From Roridomyces roridus (lineage: Eukaryota > Basidiomycota > Agaricomycetes > Agaricales > Mycenaceae): DNA of 64,000 nucleotides. Of this stretch, positions 53,701 through 64,000 are shown piece after piece. The notes under the pieces are model-generated. The model did not search any database. It was not told where the DNA came from and worked only from the letters and a program-made list of their open reading frames with translations. The stretch covers positions 744,001 to 808,000 of the forward strand of contig JARKIF010000009.1 in NCBI GenBank assembly GCA_029378245.1, in the 5' to 3' direction. The stretch's first letter is position 1. Every line of letters starts with the position of its first letter. The position numbers were made by a program, and so were the translations under genes.

Positions 53701-56700
53701 CTCGTCGGGAAGAATTTGAAGATCAACAAGAACATCGGTTAGCTCCATTTATCTTACACAATTTCTTCTGACATTTTTCAGGTATCTTCATCACCACCAA
53801 CCCTAACTATGCCGGTCGTTCTCAGCTCCCTCCCAACTTGACGAAACTCTTCAGACCGTGCGTGTGGTTTCTTTCCCATGCGTTGGACTGACACGTCTTT
53901 GAACAGAATGGCCATGACTCGTCCTGATCGCGAACTCATTGCTCAAGTCATGTTGTTCTCCCAAGGCTTCCGTACAGCCGAATCCCTCGCTTCCAAGATT
54001 GTTCCATTCTTCAATCTCTGTGACGAACAGCTTTCCCCACAGCCGCATTACGACTTTGGTCTGCGTGCCTTGAAGGCTGTTTTGGCTAGCGCCGGTATTC
54101 TCAAGCGTGAGCGCCTTCAGAGTGTTCGCGCCGAGGCCGAGAACGACGACGACACCGTGGCGGGACTTTCCGACACCGTCTCGGAGCAGATCATTCTCAT
54201 TCAAAGTGTCACCGAGACCATTGTGCCCAAGCTCGTCGCCGATGATGTTCCCCTTTTGACCAAGTGAGTGGATGATACACTGAATCGTGGTTGTGCTAAC
54301 ATGTCCAAAGCCTCCTGGCCGATGTCTTCCCTGGTGTCGATTACCTGCCCGTTGATCTCGACAAGCTCAAGGAACAGATTCTCAATGTTTGCGTCGAGCG
54401 TCGTTTGATTGACGGTGAACGCTGGATAGCCAAAATCCTGCAGCTTTACCAGATTCAGAAGATTCAGCACGGTCTAATGATGGTGGGATCTTCCGGTACC
54501 GGCAAAACCAATGCCTGGCAAGTCTTGTTGGCCGCTCTTGAACGGCTGGACGGCATCGAGGGTGTCCCATACGTCATCGACCCCAAAGCGATGGACAAGG
54601 AGGCGCTGTACGGGACGCTGGACCCGACGACTCGAGAATGGAACGACGGACTCTTCACCCACATTCTTCGTAAAATCGTCGACGATGTGCGTGGTGAAAG
54701 TGGCAAGCGGCATTGGATCATCTTTGACGGCGATGTCGATCCGGAGTGGGTGGAGAATTTGAACAGGCAAGTTGCATACCTTTTTTTTTCGATTGCCGTG
54801 CTTGATATCGTTTTCAGTGTGCTCGATGACAACAAACTGCTCACGCTGCCTAACGGAGAGCGTCTGAACCTACCGCCCAACGTTCGGATCATGTTCGAGG
54901 TTGAACATTTGAAGTACGCAACGCTGGCTACCGTCAGTCGTTGTGGTATGATCTGGTTCAGCGAAGACATCGTCGAGCCGGACATGGTCTACCGCCATTA
55001 TCTCCAGACCCTCTCCGCCATTCCTCTTGACTCGGACGACGATGATGCCAACGACGCCCTGGGTCGCAGAACAGATCCTGCGGCAGACAACTCCGCCTCG
55101 GCCAATCTTATCACGCAGAAACAGGTCTCGTCCATCCTGGAGCGCTACTTCGCCGACGGTGACCTAGTCAGCATCGCGTTGAATTTTGCCGAATCCATCG
55201 AACACATCATGGATTTCACAGTCACCCGCGCTCTCAACACGCTGTTTTCCCTCATCAACAAGACAGTCCGGAATGTCATCGAGTACAACTATCAACATCC
55301 AGACTTTCCGCTGTCCCCCGAGCGCGTAGAGCAATACGTGACGAAACGTCTGTTGGTCAGCATCATTTGGGCGTTCTCTGGTGATGCCAAACTGGACCTT
55401 CGAGCGGAGATGGGAGAATTTTTGCGAAAGCAAACCAGCATCGACCTACCCCCGTTCGCTCCAGGCAGCTCCCTCATCGATTTCGATGTCCAAGTCTCCA
55501 CTGGCGAATGGGTCGCTTGGCAGTCCAAGGTGCCGGTGATCGAGATCGAGGCGCACGCCGTGACCGCGTCTGACGTTGTCGTCCCCACCACGGATACCGT
55601 TCGCCACGAGGAAGTCTTATATTCCTGGCTCTCGGAGCACAAACCTCTCATGCTCTGTGGACCACCCGGATCCGGGAAAACGATGACCCTGTTCAGTGCC
55701 CTTCGCAAGCTTCCCGACATGGAGGTGGCTGGGCTCAATTTCTCCAGTGCGACGACGCCAGAGCTCATCCTCAAGACGTTTGAGCAGTATTGCGAGTACC
55801 GCAAGACGCCGAACGGCGTGATCCTCGCGCCTGTGCAGATTGGTCGGTGGTTGGTCGTGTTTTGCGACGAAATCAATCTGCCGGCCGCGGACAAGTATGG
55901 GACTCAGCGCGTTATCTCTTTCATCCGCCAGCTGGTCGAATGCCGAGGCTTCTGGCGTGCGTCGGACATGGCTTGGATCAAACTGGAGCGCATTCAGTTT
56001 GTGGGTGCTTGCAATCCGCCGACTGATCCGGGTCGGGTACCGCTTAGTCATCGGTTCTTACGTCACGCTCCCTTGGTCATGGTGGATTATCCTGGCGAAA
56101 TTTCGCTCAAGCAGATCTATGGGACCTACAACCGAGCCCTCCTCAAAGTCGTCCCCAATCTTCGTGCTTATGCAGAACCCCTCACCGACGCTATGGTCGC
56201 CTTCTACCTCGCGTCCCAGAAGCGTTTCACTACGGACATTCAAGCGCACTATGTCTACAGTCCACGTGAGTTGACGCGGTGGATTCGTGGGATATACGAG
56301 GCAATCCGTCCTCTCGAGGTTCTTTCCGTCGAAGGTCTCGTTCGTGTCTGGGCACACGAGGCTTTGCGTCTCTTCCAAGATCGTTTGGTCACGGAGGAAG
56401 AAAAACTCTGGACCGACGAGAACATCGACTCGTCTGCGATGGAGCACTTCCCCACCATCAACAAAGAAGAAGCTCTCGCTCGTCCGATTCTCTTCTCGAA
56501 TTGGACTTCCAAGAACTACATCCCCGTCGACCGAGAAATTCTCCGTGAATACACCAAAGCCCGGCTGCGGGTCTTCTACGAGGAGGAACTCGATGTACCA
56601 CTCGTGCTGTTCAACGATGTGTTGGACCACGTCTTGCGCATTGACCGTGTCTTCCGTCAAGTGCAAGGTCATCTGTTGCTTATCGGAGTCAGTGGAAGTG

Positions 56701-59700
56701 GCAAGGTAAGGCCAACAGTCCTGCTGCAGCCAGTGACTCATCTCTATTCAGACTACTCTCTCCCGTTTTGTGGCGTGGATGAATGGACTCAGCATCTTCC
56801 AGATCAAAGTGTCGAACAAGTACACCGGAGAAGATTTCGACGAGGACTTGCGTACTGTCCTTCGTCGCGCCGGTTGCAAGGGAGAGAAAATATGCTTCAT
56901 CATGGATGAGTCGAATGTCCTCGACTCCGGTTTCCTCGAGCGCATGAACACGCTCCTTGCCAATGCGGAGGTTCCCGGTCTGTTCGAGGGCGACGAACAC
57001 GCTGCTTTGATGACGTCTTGCAAGGAAGGGTCTCAAAGAGATGGGCTGATGCTCGACTCACACGAAGAACTGTACCGCTGGTTTACCCAGCAAGTGGCCA
57101 AGAACTTGCATGTCGTCTTCACCATGAACCCGCCCGAGAACGGCCTGGCTTCCAGAGCAGCCACTTCCCCAGCTCTGTTCAATCGTTGTGTTTTGGATTG
57201 GTTCGGCGATTGGTCCGACCAAGCCTTTTACCAAGTCGGCATGGAGTTCACCAATACGCTCGACCTTGATCTGCCCTCGTACAGTCCACCGTCCCACTTC
57301 CCCATCGCTTACCGTGGTCTGTCGATGCCGCCGTTGCATCGAACGGCTGTCGTCAATGCCCTCGTCTATGTCCACTCTTCCCTGCACCAGATCAACAAGC
57401 GTCTCAGTCGGCGACAAGGCCGACACAACTATGTTACGCCACGGCATTATCTTGACTTGTATGTCGATGTTTGTCACCACCCCCATCATTCTCTGACCGC
57501 ATCCATAGCATCAACCATTATGTTCGTCTCTATAACGAAAAGCGCGACGAGCTGGAGGAGCAGCAGCGCCACCTTCACGTCGGTCTCGACAAGCTCCGGG
57601 ACACGGTCACGCAGGTCGAGGAGCTTCGCAAGTCTCTTGCCATCAAGCGGTCACAGCTCGAGGCCAAAGATGCCGAAGCCAACGAGAAGCTGAAGCGGAT
57701 GGTTGCTGACCAACAAGAGGCCGAACAAAAGAAGGCAGCGTCCATCGAGATTCAAGCCGCCTTGGTTGAGCAGGACAAGCATATCGAGCAACGTCGTGCG
57801 ATCGCAACGGCTGATTTGGCGGATGCCGAGCCTGCCGTGCTCGAAGCCCAGGATGCTGTCAGCAATATCAAGAGGCAGCATCTGCAGGAAGTCCGTGGTA
57901 TGGCCAACCCCCCAGAGGCTGTCAAACTGGCCATGGAATCTGTTTGCACCCTTCTCGGCCATAAGATTGACAGTTGGCGCGCGGTTCAGACCATTCTCCG
58001 GCGAGACGACTTCATCGGCGGAATCCTCAAATTCGATACCACGACACAGATGACCAAGCAGCTGCGCGACCTCATGAAGAAGGACTTCTTGAGTCGTCCC
58101 TCCTACAACTTCGAAACGGTTCAGCGTGCCAGTAGGGCGTGTGGCCCTCTCGTCAAGTGGGTTATCGCCCAGGTCCGCTTCTCCGAAATCTTGGACAGAG
58201 TGGAACCGCTCCGTAACGAAGTTCAATCGTTGGAGGTCGAGGCCGAGACGACGAAGAAGCAGGCGCAGGCCATCATCCAGATGATTGCCGAGTTGGAGGC
58301 CAAGATCGAGAAGTACAAGGAAGAGTATGCGCTTCTCATCAGCGAGACTCAAGCTATCAAATCCGAGATGGAACGCGTGCAGAGCAAGGTCGATCGCAGC
58401 ATGAAATTGCTCGAGAGTCTGTCTTCGGAACGAGGCCGTTGGGAATCGGGTAGCAGGACGTTCGACACGGAGATGAGCACCATCGTGGGCGATGTTCTCC
58501 TCTCTGCTGCCTTCCTTGCATACGGAGGCTTCTTTGACCAACACTACCGAGAGGTCATGTGGCAAGAGTGGTCGAATCATATGTCCGAAGCCAACATCAA
58601 GTTCAAGCCGGAGCTGTCGCTGACCGAGTATCTCTCGACTGCGGACGACCGGTTGAGTTGGCAATCCAAGTCCCTACCTTCGGACAATCTCACGACCGAA
58701 AACGCCATCATGCTCAAGCGCTTCAACCGGTACCCGTTGATAATCGACCCCACCGGCCAAGCCACGACCTTCTTGCTGAACGAATACAAGGAGCGCAAGA
58801 TCACCGTTACCAGCTTCTTGGACGAAGCATTCCTCAAGGTCCTGGAGAGTGCGCTTCGTTTCGGCAATCCATTGTTGATCCAAGACGTGGAGCACCTCGA
58901 CCCCATTCTCAATGCGGTCCTCAACAAGGAGATCAGACGGACAGGTGGTCGTGTCCTGATTCGGCTGGGCAGTCAAGACATCGATTTCTCACCGTCCTTC
59001 ACGATGTTCTTGTCGACCAGAGATCCCTCGGTCGAGTTTTCACCTGATATCTGCAGTCGCGTCACGTTTGTCAACTTCACAATGACGCGGAGCAGTCTGC
59101 AGAGTCAATCGCTCGATCAAGTCCTCAAAGTGGAACGCCCTGACACGGAGCGGAAGCGTACGGATCTGATGAAGATACAAGGAGAATTCCGACTTCGTTT
59201 GCGGACTCTGGAGAAACTGCTTCTTCAGGCCCTCAACGAGTCTTCGGGCAACATTCTCGACGACGACAAAGTTATCGACACCCTGGAAACTTTGAAGCGG
59301 GAGGCTGCCGAGATCACCCACAAAGTCGAGGAAACGGATGTCGTAATGCGGGAAGTCGAGCAGGTAACAGCAGAGTATCTGCCACTCGCTCAAGCCTGCA
59401 GTGCTGTCTTCTTTGTCCTCGAGCAGCTGAACCTGGTCAATCACTTCTACCAGTTCTCCTTGCGCTTCTTCCTCGACATCTTCGACTACATTCTTCATCA
59501 TAACCCCAATCTGAAGAACGTGACCGATTACCCTGCCCGGCGCGCCATTCTCGTCAACGACCTCTTCCTTGTGGTCTACAGACGCACTTCCCGTGCCCTA
59601 CTTTATCGGGATCACGTTATGCTTGCCGTACTGTTGGCACAAGTCAAATTGCGTGGCGTCGAGGAGATTGGCGACGAGCTCGAGTTCCTCCTTGAGAGTG

Positions 59701-62056
59701 GTGATGGTGTGGCGGGGGGTGCTTCAGCGTCAACTGAGAAGAACGCCCTGCTGTCTGCGGACCAACAACGCCGCCTGGACAGTTACGCCAAACATTCCAT
59801 CTTCAAACCTGTTCAAGCTCACTTTATTGAACACGAGAGTGATTGGATACCGTTCTTGGAATCAAATGCCCCCGAGAAATCCGTTCCCACTCCTTGGGAG
59901 CCCAGCACACGTATGTCCTTTCTTTAACTCGTTTCGGCCGTCTCTTATCGGTTTCTTCAGCGGCGGTCGAGGCCCTGCGCTCTGCTTTGATCATCAAATG
60001 TCTCCGGCCAGATCGCTTGTTGCAAGCCACTGCACACTTTGTGCGCGTTGTTTTCGATGTAGACATCTCGGCGGAGGCAAGCTTCGATCTCGGAGATATG
60101 GTCACGAACGAGGTTCCTTCTGGGACACCGCTCGCCTTGATCTCCGTGCCCGGTTACGACGCCAGTTACCGAGTCGAAAACTTGATCAAGAATACCGGCA
60201 GTCGTTCATCTTCGGTGGCTATGGGCTCTCCAGAGGGTTTCGCTCTCGCAGACCAAGCCATTGCTGCCGCGTCTCGGCAGGGGTCATGGGTGCTACTCAA
60301 GAATGTTCACCTTGCTTCGACATGGCTCGGCCAGTTGGAGAAGAAGCTGCAGACTCTCAACCCTCACCGCAACTTCCGGCTCTTCCTCACGATGGAGGCG
60401 AATCCCTCATCCATTCCTGTGAACATACTTCGCCAATCTCGCTTGATCATGAACGAGCCACCTCCGGGTATCAAGGCCAATCTTCTCGACTCCCTTCGGA
60501 GCATTCCCGCTTCAAGCCTGTCGCAAGGACCGGCGGAGAAGATCCGGCTGTATTTCTTGCTCTCTTGGTTCCATGCTGTTGTCCAAGAACGGCTCCGTTA
60601 CGCACCATTGGGATGGAGCAAGACGTATGATTTCAACGACTCGGATATGGCCTCTGCATTCAGCACCATTGATGCTTGGTTGTCAAGCGTTTCGAAAGGC
60701 AAGGCCAACATTGATCCGGCATCAATTCCTTGGGACGCTTTGCGCACGCTTGTCAAACAGTCGGTGTATGGTGGCAGGATCGACAGCGACTTTGACCAAC
60801 GGATCTTGGATGCATTCGTTGATAACCTCTTCACGCCCGCCGCTTACAACGTCGATTTCAATCTTGTTCCCAGCGTCAATGGTGCTCAGCTCCTGGGTGC
60901 GCCGGACGGCACCAAGATGGAGCAATTCTTGTCGTGGGTGCAAGGTCTGCCCGATCGTGAACCACCCTCGTGGCTCAGTCTTCCTCCGACTGCCGAGCGT
61001 GTCATTGCGGCTGCTCAAGGTTCGTCCGATTTTTGATTAATTTCGTTTCTTAACCATCCGCACAGGGAATGAGCTGTTGAACAAATTGCGCAAGATGCGG
61101 ACGCTGACCGACGATGACGATGACTCTGCAGCCACGACATCGACTTCAAAAACTCAAGGCTCTCAGCAGCCTGCGTGGATGCGTGGCCTCTTTGACCGGT
61201 GCCGCCAATGGATGGAATTGTTGCCTGCTGTGAGTTTGCATCTGTTTGTTTCGAATACGTTTTGACATTTGCCTCAGAAATTCAGCGTATTGGCCAAGCA
61301 ATCCAGCGAGAATGAGGACCCTCTTCATCGTTTGTTCTCTCGTGAAGGCAACATCGGCCGGAAGCTACTGGCTCAAGTACAGAAAGATCTCAAGGACGTC
61401 ATCAAGGTTTGCCAAGGAGAGCTCAAGCAGACGAATCATCTGCGGACTCTGATGAGCTGCCTCACCAAGGGTTAGTCTCATCTTTCTTTTTTGCCTACTC
61501 ATCTGAGCAAATATCAGGCACGATACCTGACCACTGGAGGCGATACAAGGTTCCTAAAGCTTTGGGCGTCTCGGGCTGGATTGCGGACTTGAGCCGCCGG
61601 CTTGCTCAGCTGGACAGTATCGCGGGTATGGACAACCTGAACAATGTCGAGGTGTGGTTGGGTGGCCTGTTCTTCCCAGAGGCCTACATCACGGCGACGA
61701 GACAAGCTGTCGCCCATCGCAAGAAGTGGAGTCTCGAGACGCTGCACTTGAGGCTCGACATTGAACGTGTCAACGATCCGGGCGCGTTTATCATTGACGG
61801 ACTGGCACTAGAAGGAGCGTCCTGGTCGATCGACAAGCTCGTTTTGAATGATGGCGAGGCTGTACGGCTGAACCCGTCGCAAATTCGGTGGGTGCAAGTG
61901 GACGACGCGTCGACGGTGAATCTGGTCAATTTGCCGGTGTACCTGAACAACGATCGGAGTGATGTCTTGTTCACTGTCGACCTGCCGTTCGACAACAGCG
62001 CTGGCCCGCTCGTTTCGATGCGCGCGGTCTGCTTGACTGCTGGTGGTGGTGCTTGA
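50763..62056 (+). CDS. dhc2: Cytoplasmic dynein heavy chain, motor half (split-dynein Dhc2)
   Basis: Minus-end-directed microtubule motor, roughly 3,500 residues. Start [20 protein letters not shown] at 50763; the first exon holds only ATGGAG. The order is linker ([20 protein letters not shown]), AAA1 with [15 protein letters not shown] (joined over an intron at 53450), AAA2 [18 protein letters not shown]3 [18 protein letters not shown]4 [19 protein letters not shown] (joined over 56706-56751), then the stalk coiled coils (57.5-58.4 kb) around the microtubule-binding domain ([39 protein letters not shown]). AAA5, AAA6 and the C-terminal domain end LTAGGGA. The N-terminal tail for dimerisation and intermediate-chain binding is absent. 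This matches the Agaricomycete split dynein, where a separate gene encodes the tail. About 20 small introns. Confidence 0.95.
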
Positions 62057-62127
62057 TAGAGTAACATACATACCCCATATGGATTTCTTGTACGCTACCT
62101 TTACATAATGTTAAACTTTTTGGATTT

Positions 62128-63285
62128 TCATTGCACAGTGCTTCCGCCTACTACAGTCAAAAGTTTCCAGTCTATTTCTACCCCAGTTTTTTTGAATATA
62201 GCGCGAGCATCTTCCGCGATGGCTTCGAACCCGTGGGTAGCCAAAGCGAGGATGGTAGGACCTGCTCCGGAGAGACAGATTCCCAAAAGACCGGGATGGG
62301 TTGCTGGGGTTATGGAGGAAGTGACTTCTGGCAGGCCAGGAATCTGAGAGAAAGATGAGCTGATACGTCGATGAAAGTCGCAGGCACGCACCAATGTTTT
62401 CCGGTATGGCTGGTGAACGCGGTCTTTCATGGCCTCGTATATGAGATCCGGGTCTGGCGGAGACTGGCCCAGCGCCGTGGTCAAAACAGCGAGCCGTTGA
62501 AGATTGAAGACCTAGATGTTCTCAATTCTTTCATTTCCAAGAAGACGAAAACCACGAACAAGATCTTTGCGAGAATATTGGAGAGGAAGGACCTCCCTCG
62601 CCTTGGCCGTGCTCAGCTCGAATCTGGGTATAATCGCAACGGCCTTGATATTCTCAGACCATCTGAACCGCACGTAGTGCCCAATGCCAAGCGGCGGCAG
62701 CGGCGGGTTCAAGCCCCAATCTTCGCCAGCGTCGGACGGATACTCGGGCAGCACCTCACTCAATGGCACACTCGCAGCTTCCGTCGCAGCAGCATCCAAT
62801 TCCCTCAGATACGACCCGACGAACCCACCGACGAGGGCCGCAGTGACGTTGTCCGGATGGCGCTCGACCATGAGGGCAAAGTCAAGCAGCCGTTCTTGGG
62901 AGAGGTTGAGACGGCCGACCTCGTTGCCGAGGAGGACGCCAGCGATGACTGCAGCGCCAGAGGAGCCCAATCCGCGTCCAAATGGAATTTGATTATCGAC
63001 GTGGATGTCGAGGCCAGAGGGGAAGGAGCGGATGGCATGGCATCGCAGGACGTAGAGGGCAACGCGCGTCGTCAGATTCTTGTACGCATCAAGTGGCACT
63101 TCGGCTGCCCCCTCTCCAGTGTACCTCAAAACTGGGGCCGTGTAAGGTGAACCATCCGAGGGCGGCGGTGGCTGGGTGACGGTGAGGGTGAGGTGGAGCG
63201 AGAGGGACAAGCCGACGACATCGAAGCCGGGGCCAATATTGGCCGATGTGGCGGGCACTGAGATTGTGAACGTCCGGGAACTCAT
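62128..63285 (-). CDS. THR1: Homoserine kinase
   Basis: Phosphorylates L-homoserine in threonine biosynthesis (GHMP kinase fold). Start MSSRTFTISVPATSANIGPG, with the N-terminal VPATSANIGPGFDVVGLSLS block. The ATP loop is VDNQIPFGRGLGSSGAAVIA (GHMP motif 2). Next are VERHPDNVTAALVGGFVGS and the segment VAIIPRFELSTAKAREVLP. An intron at about 62512-62463 region is followed by NLQRLAVLTTALGQSPPDPD, LIYEAMKDRVHQPYR. A further intron (about 62394-62345) is followed by LGICLSGAGPTILALATH (motif 3), ending GGSTVQ. Length of about 355 residues is normal for fungal homoserine kinases. All three GHMP motifs are intact. Confidence 0.95.
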
Positions 63286-63822
63286 GGAGCCGGATCACTT
63301 GGACGAGTAGCATTGTGATTGTTGTGACTCGAAGGTACAAAAAAAACTACATAGAATGTCCATGGATGGACGAAGTGGTGCAGACAAGGCGCTGCGGGTA
63401 TTACTATATGGGAAGCAAAACACCGTTGGTATATTGAAAAGAAAGAATTATCCAACCATCGCTCGAGACGAAGAGCAAGGTGGCTACATACCAGGATAGG
63501 CCGAGAACCCCAAGCCGAAATAAAATGGTCGAAGATGAATAGACAAGGACAAGGCGCAGACAAACTACAAGATAATTGATGAATGAGCAAAACGGACTTG
63601 ATGAGCTGCGACAACACCCAGATCCTTCAAGGACGCTCTCGAAATATTCCAGCGCGTCGGGAATGGAATGGGCGAGCGCGTCCCGATGAGTCTCCTTTCG
63701 CATTTCGAGGGGAAAGAAAGTGCAGGAAATGCCGGGGAGATGGGCAATGCGATGAGGTCTGGTGGTCGAACCTGCGCAGCATCCTTTCACCGACCGACTT
63801 GGAGTTGCCTTGATATGAGTAT
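63286..63822. other. Non-coding stretch between two minus-strand genes
   Basis: Overlapping frames on both strands, including a hydrophobic minus-strand stretch at 63404-63560, have no family features and no splice-supported start. It probably holds the promoter of homoserine kinase and the 3' UTR of the next gene. Confidence 0.45.
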
Positions 63823-64000
63823 TCAGGCTTGGTCTTTTCCTCCAACAGTTGGAATCTTCAACGATACAAGTTCGAGGATTCTTTCCATAGTGAGCGCCTC
63901 TTCTATGTCGGCCTTCCATTCGGATTGTCCCGAGAGCGACTCTTTTCTTGGCACGAGGACTCATTCCGCGAAGCAAAGGGCCTGCGTATGGATTGAGGAC
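63823..64000 (-). CDS. 3' end of an unidentified gene (continues beyond window)
   Basis: A terminal exon in the frame SGQSEWKADIEEALTMERIL, ELVSLKIPTVGGKDQA ends with a stop at 63823. The amphipathic helix WKADIEEALTMERILELVSL looks protein-like, but upstream of 63955 this frame has a stop, so an intron border must lie just before it. The alternative frame (LLRGMSPRAKKRVALGT) stays open into the next region and cannot be excluded. No product can be named. Confidence 0.35.

Noticed and set aside
63404..63976. 190-codon minus-strand frame with a hydrophobic end as a membrane protein
   Set aside because: The other frame at 63823-63955 looks more protein-like and ends with a natural stop; the hydrophobic part is probably non-coding.
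1..64000. tRNA, rRNA or CRISPR array
   Set aside because: No B-box like GGTTCGAATCC in a cloverleaf context, no rRNA segments and no regularly spaced repeats were found by eye; a tRNAscan run would settle the tRNA question.

Overview
The window is nuclear DNA of a filamentous basidiomycete, almost certainly a mushroom-forming Agaricomycete. Nearly every gene carries several 45-60 bp GT-AG introns and genes are packed on both strands. Lineage markers support the placement: a motor-only cytoplasmic dynein heavy chain (the Dhc2 half of the Agaricomycete split dynein), a Plavaka-type transposase fragment, and a CBM19 secreted protein of the kind mushroom genomes often list as 'ribosomal protein s17'. 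No phylogeny could be run, so genus and species stay open.

Layout. 1-4.3 kb: 3' part of a Puf4-like Pumilio gene and a compact ribosomal protein uS14 (RPS29) gene. 4.5-8.9 kb: three tandem paralogs of a degenerate AAA-ATPase-like family; a fourth lies at 27.9-29.2 kb. 9.2-22.2 kb: one full-size ABCG transporter on the minus strand, split in the middle of its first membrane domain by about 7.8 kb that holds a Cys-rich acidic protein, a double RNase III-domain protein, a GATA-like zinc-finger gene and a Plavaka fragment. 22.4-27.7 kb: GNAT acetyltransferase, cytochrome P450 and a GCNA/Spartan-like SprT protease. 29.4-34.5 kb: a MITE-like element, one unrecognised gene and a gene-poor stretch. 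34.6-50.6 kb: conserved housekeeping genes, namely a GPI-anchored GH79 hydrolase, Mdv1-like WD40 mitochondrial fission adaptor, a membrane protein, p23 co-chaperone, a nuclear-type unknown, another membrane protein, a glycerol-phosphatase-like HAD enzyme, the CBM19 protein, Mgr2/Romo1, Pex10 and SmE. 50.8-62.1 kb: dynein motor subunit. 62.1-63.3 kb: homoserine kinase. The last bases hold the 3' end of an unidentified minus-strand gene.

Functional links are loose, as usual in fungal chromosomes. Mitochondrial and peroxisomal maintenance (Mdv1-like, Mgr2, Pex10), RNA biology (Puf4, SmE, RNase III protein) and transport (ABCG, dynein) genes are interspersed. Two head-to-head pairs (MGR2/PEX10 and SME1/DHC2) share very short promoter regions. 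The main oddities are the interrupted ABCG gene, the four paralogs that keep an open frame but have lost the Walker A lysine, a 4-nt micro-exon in MGR2, and a dynein start codon on a 6-nt exon exactly at the split boundary.
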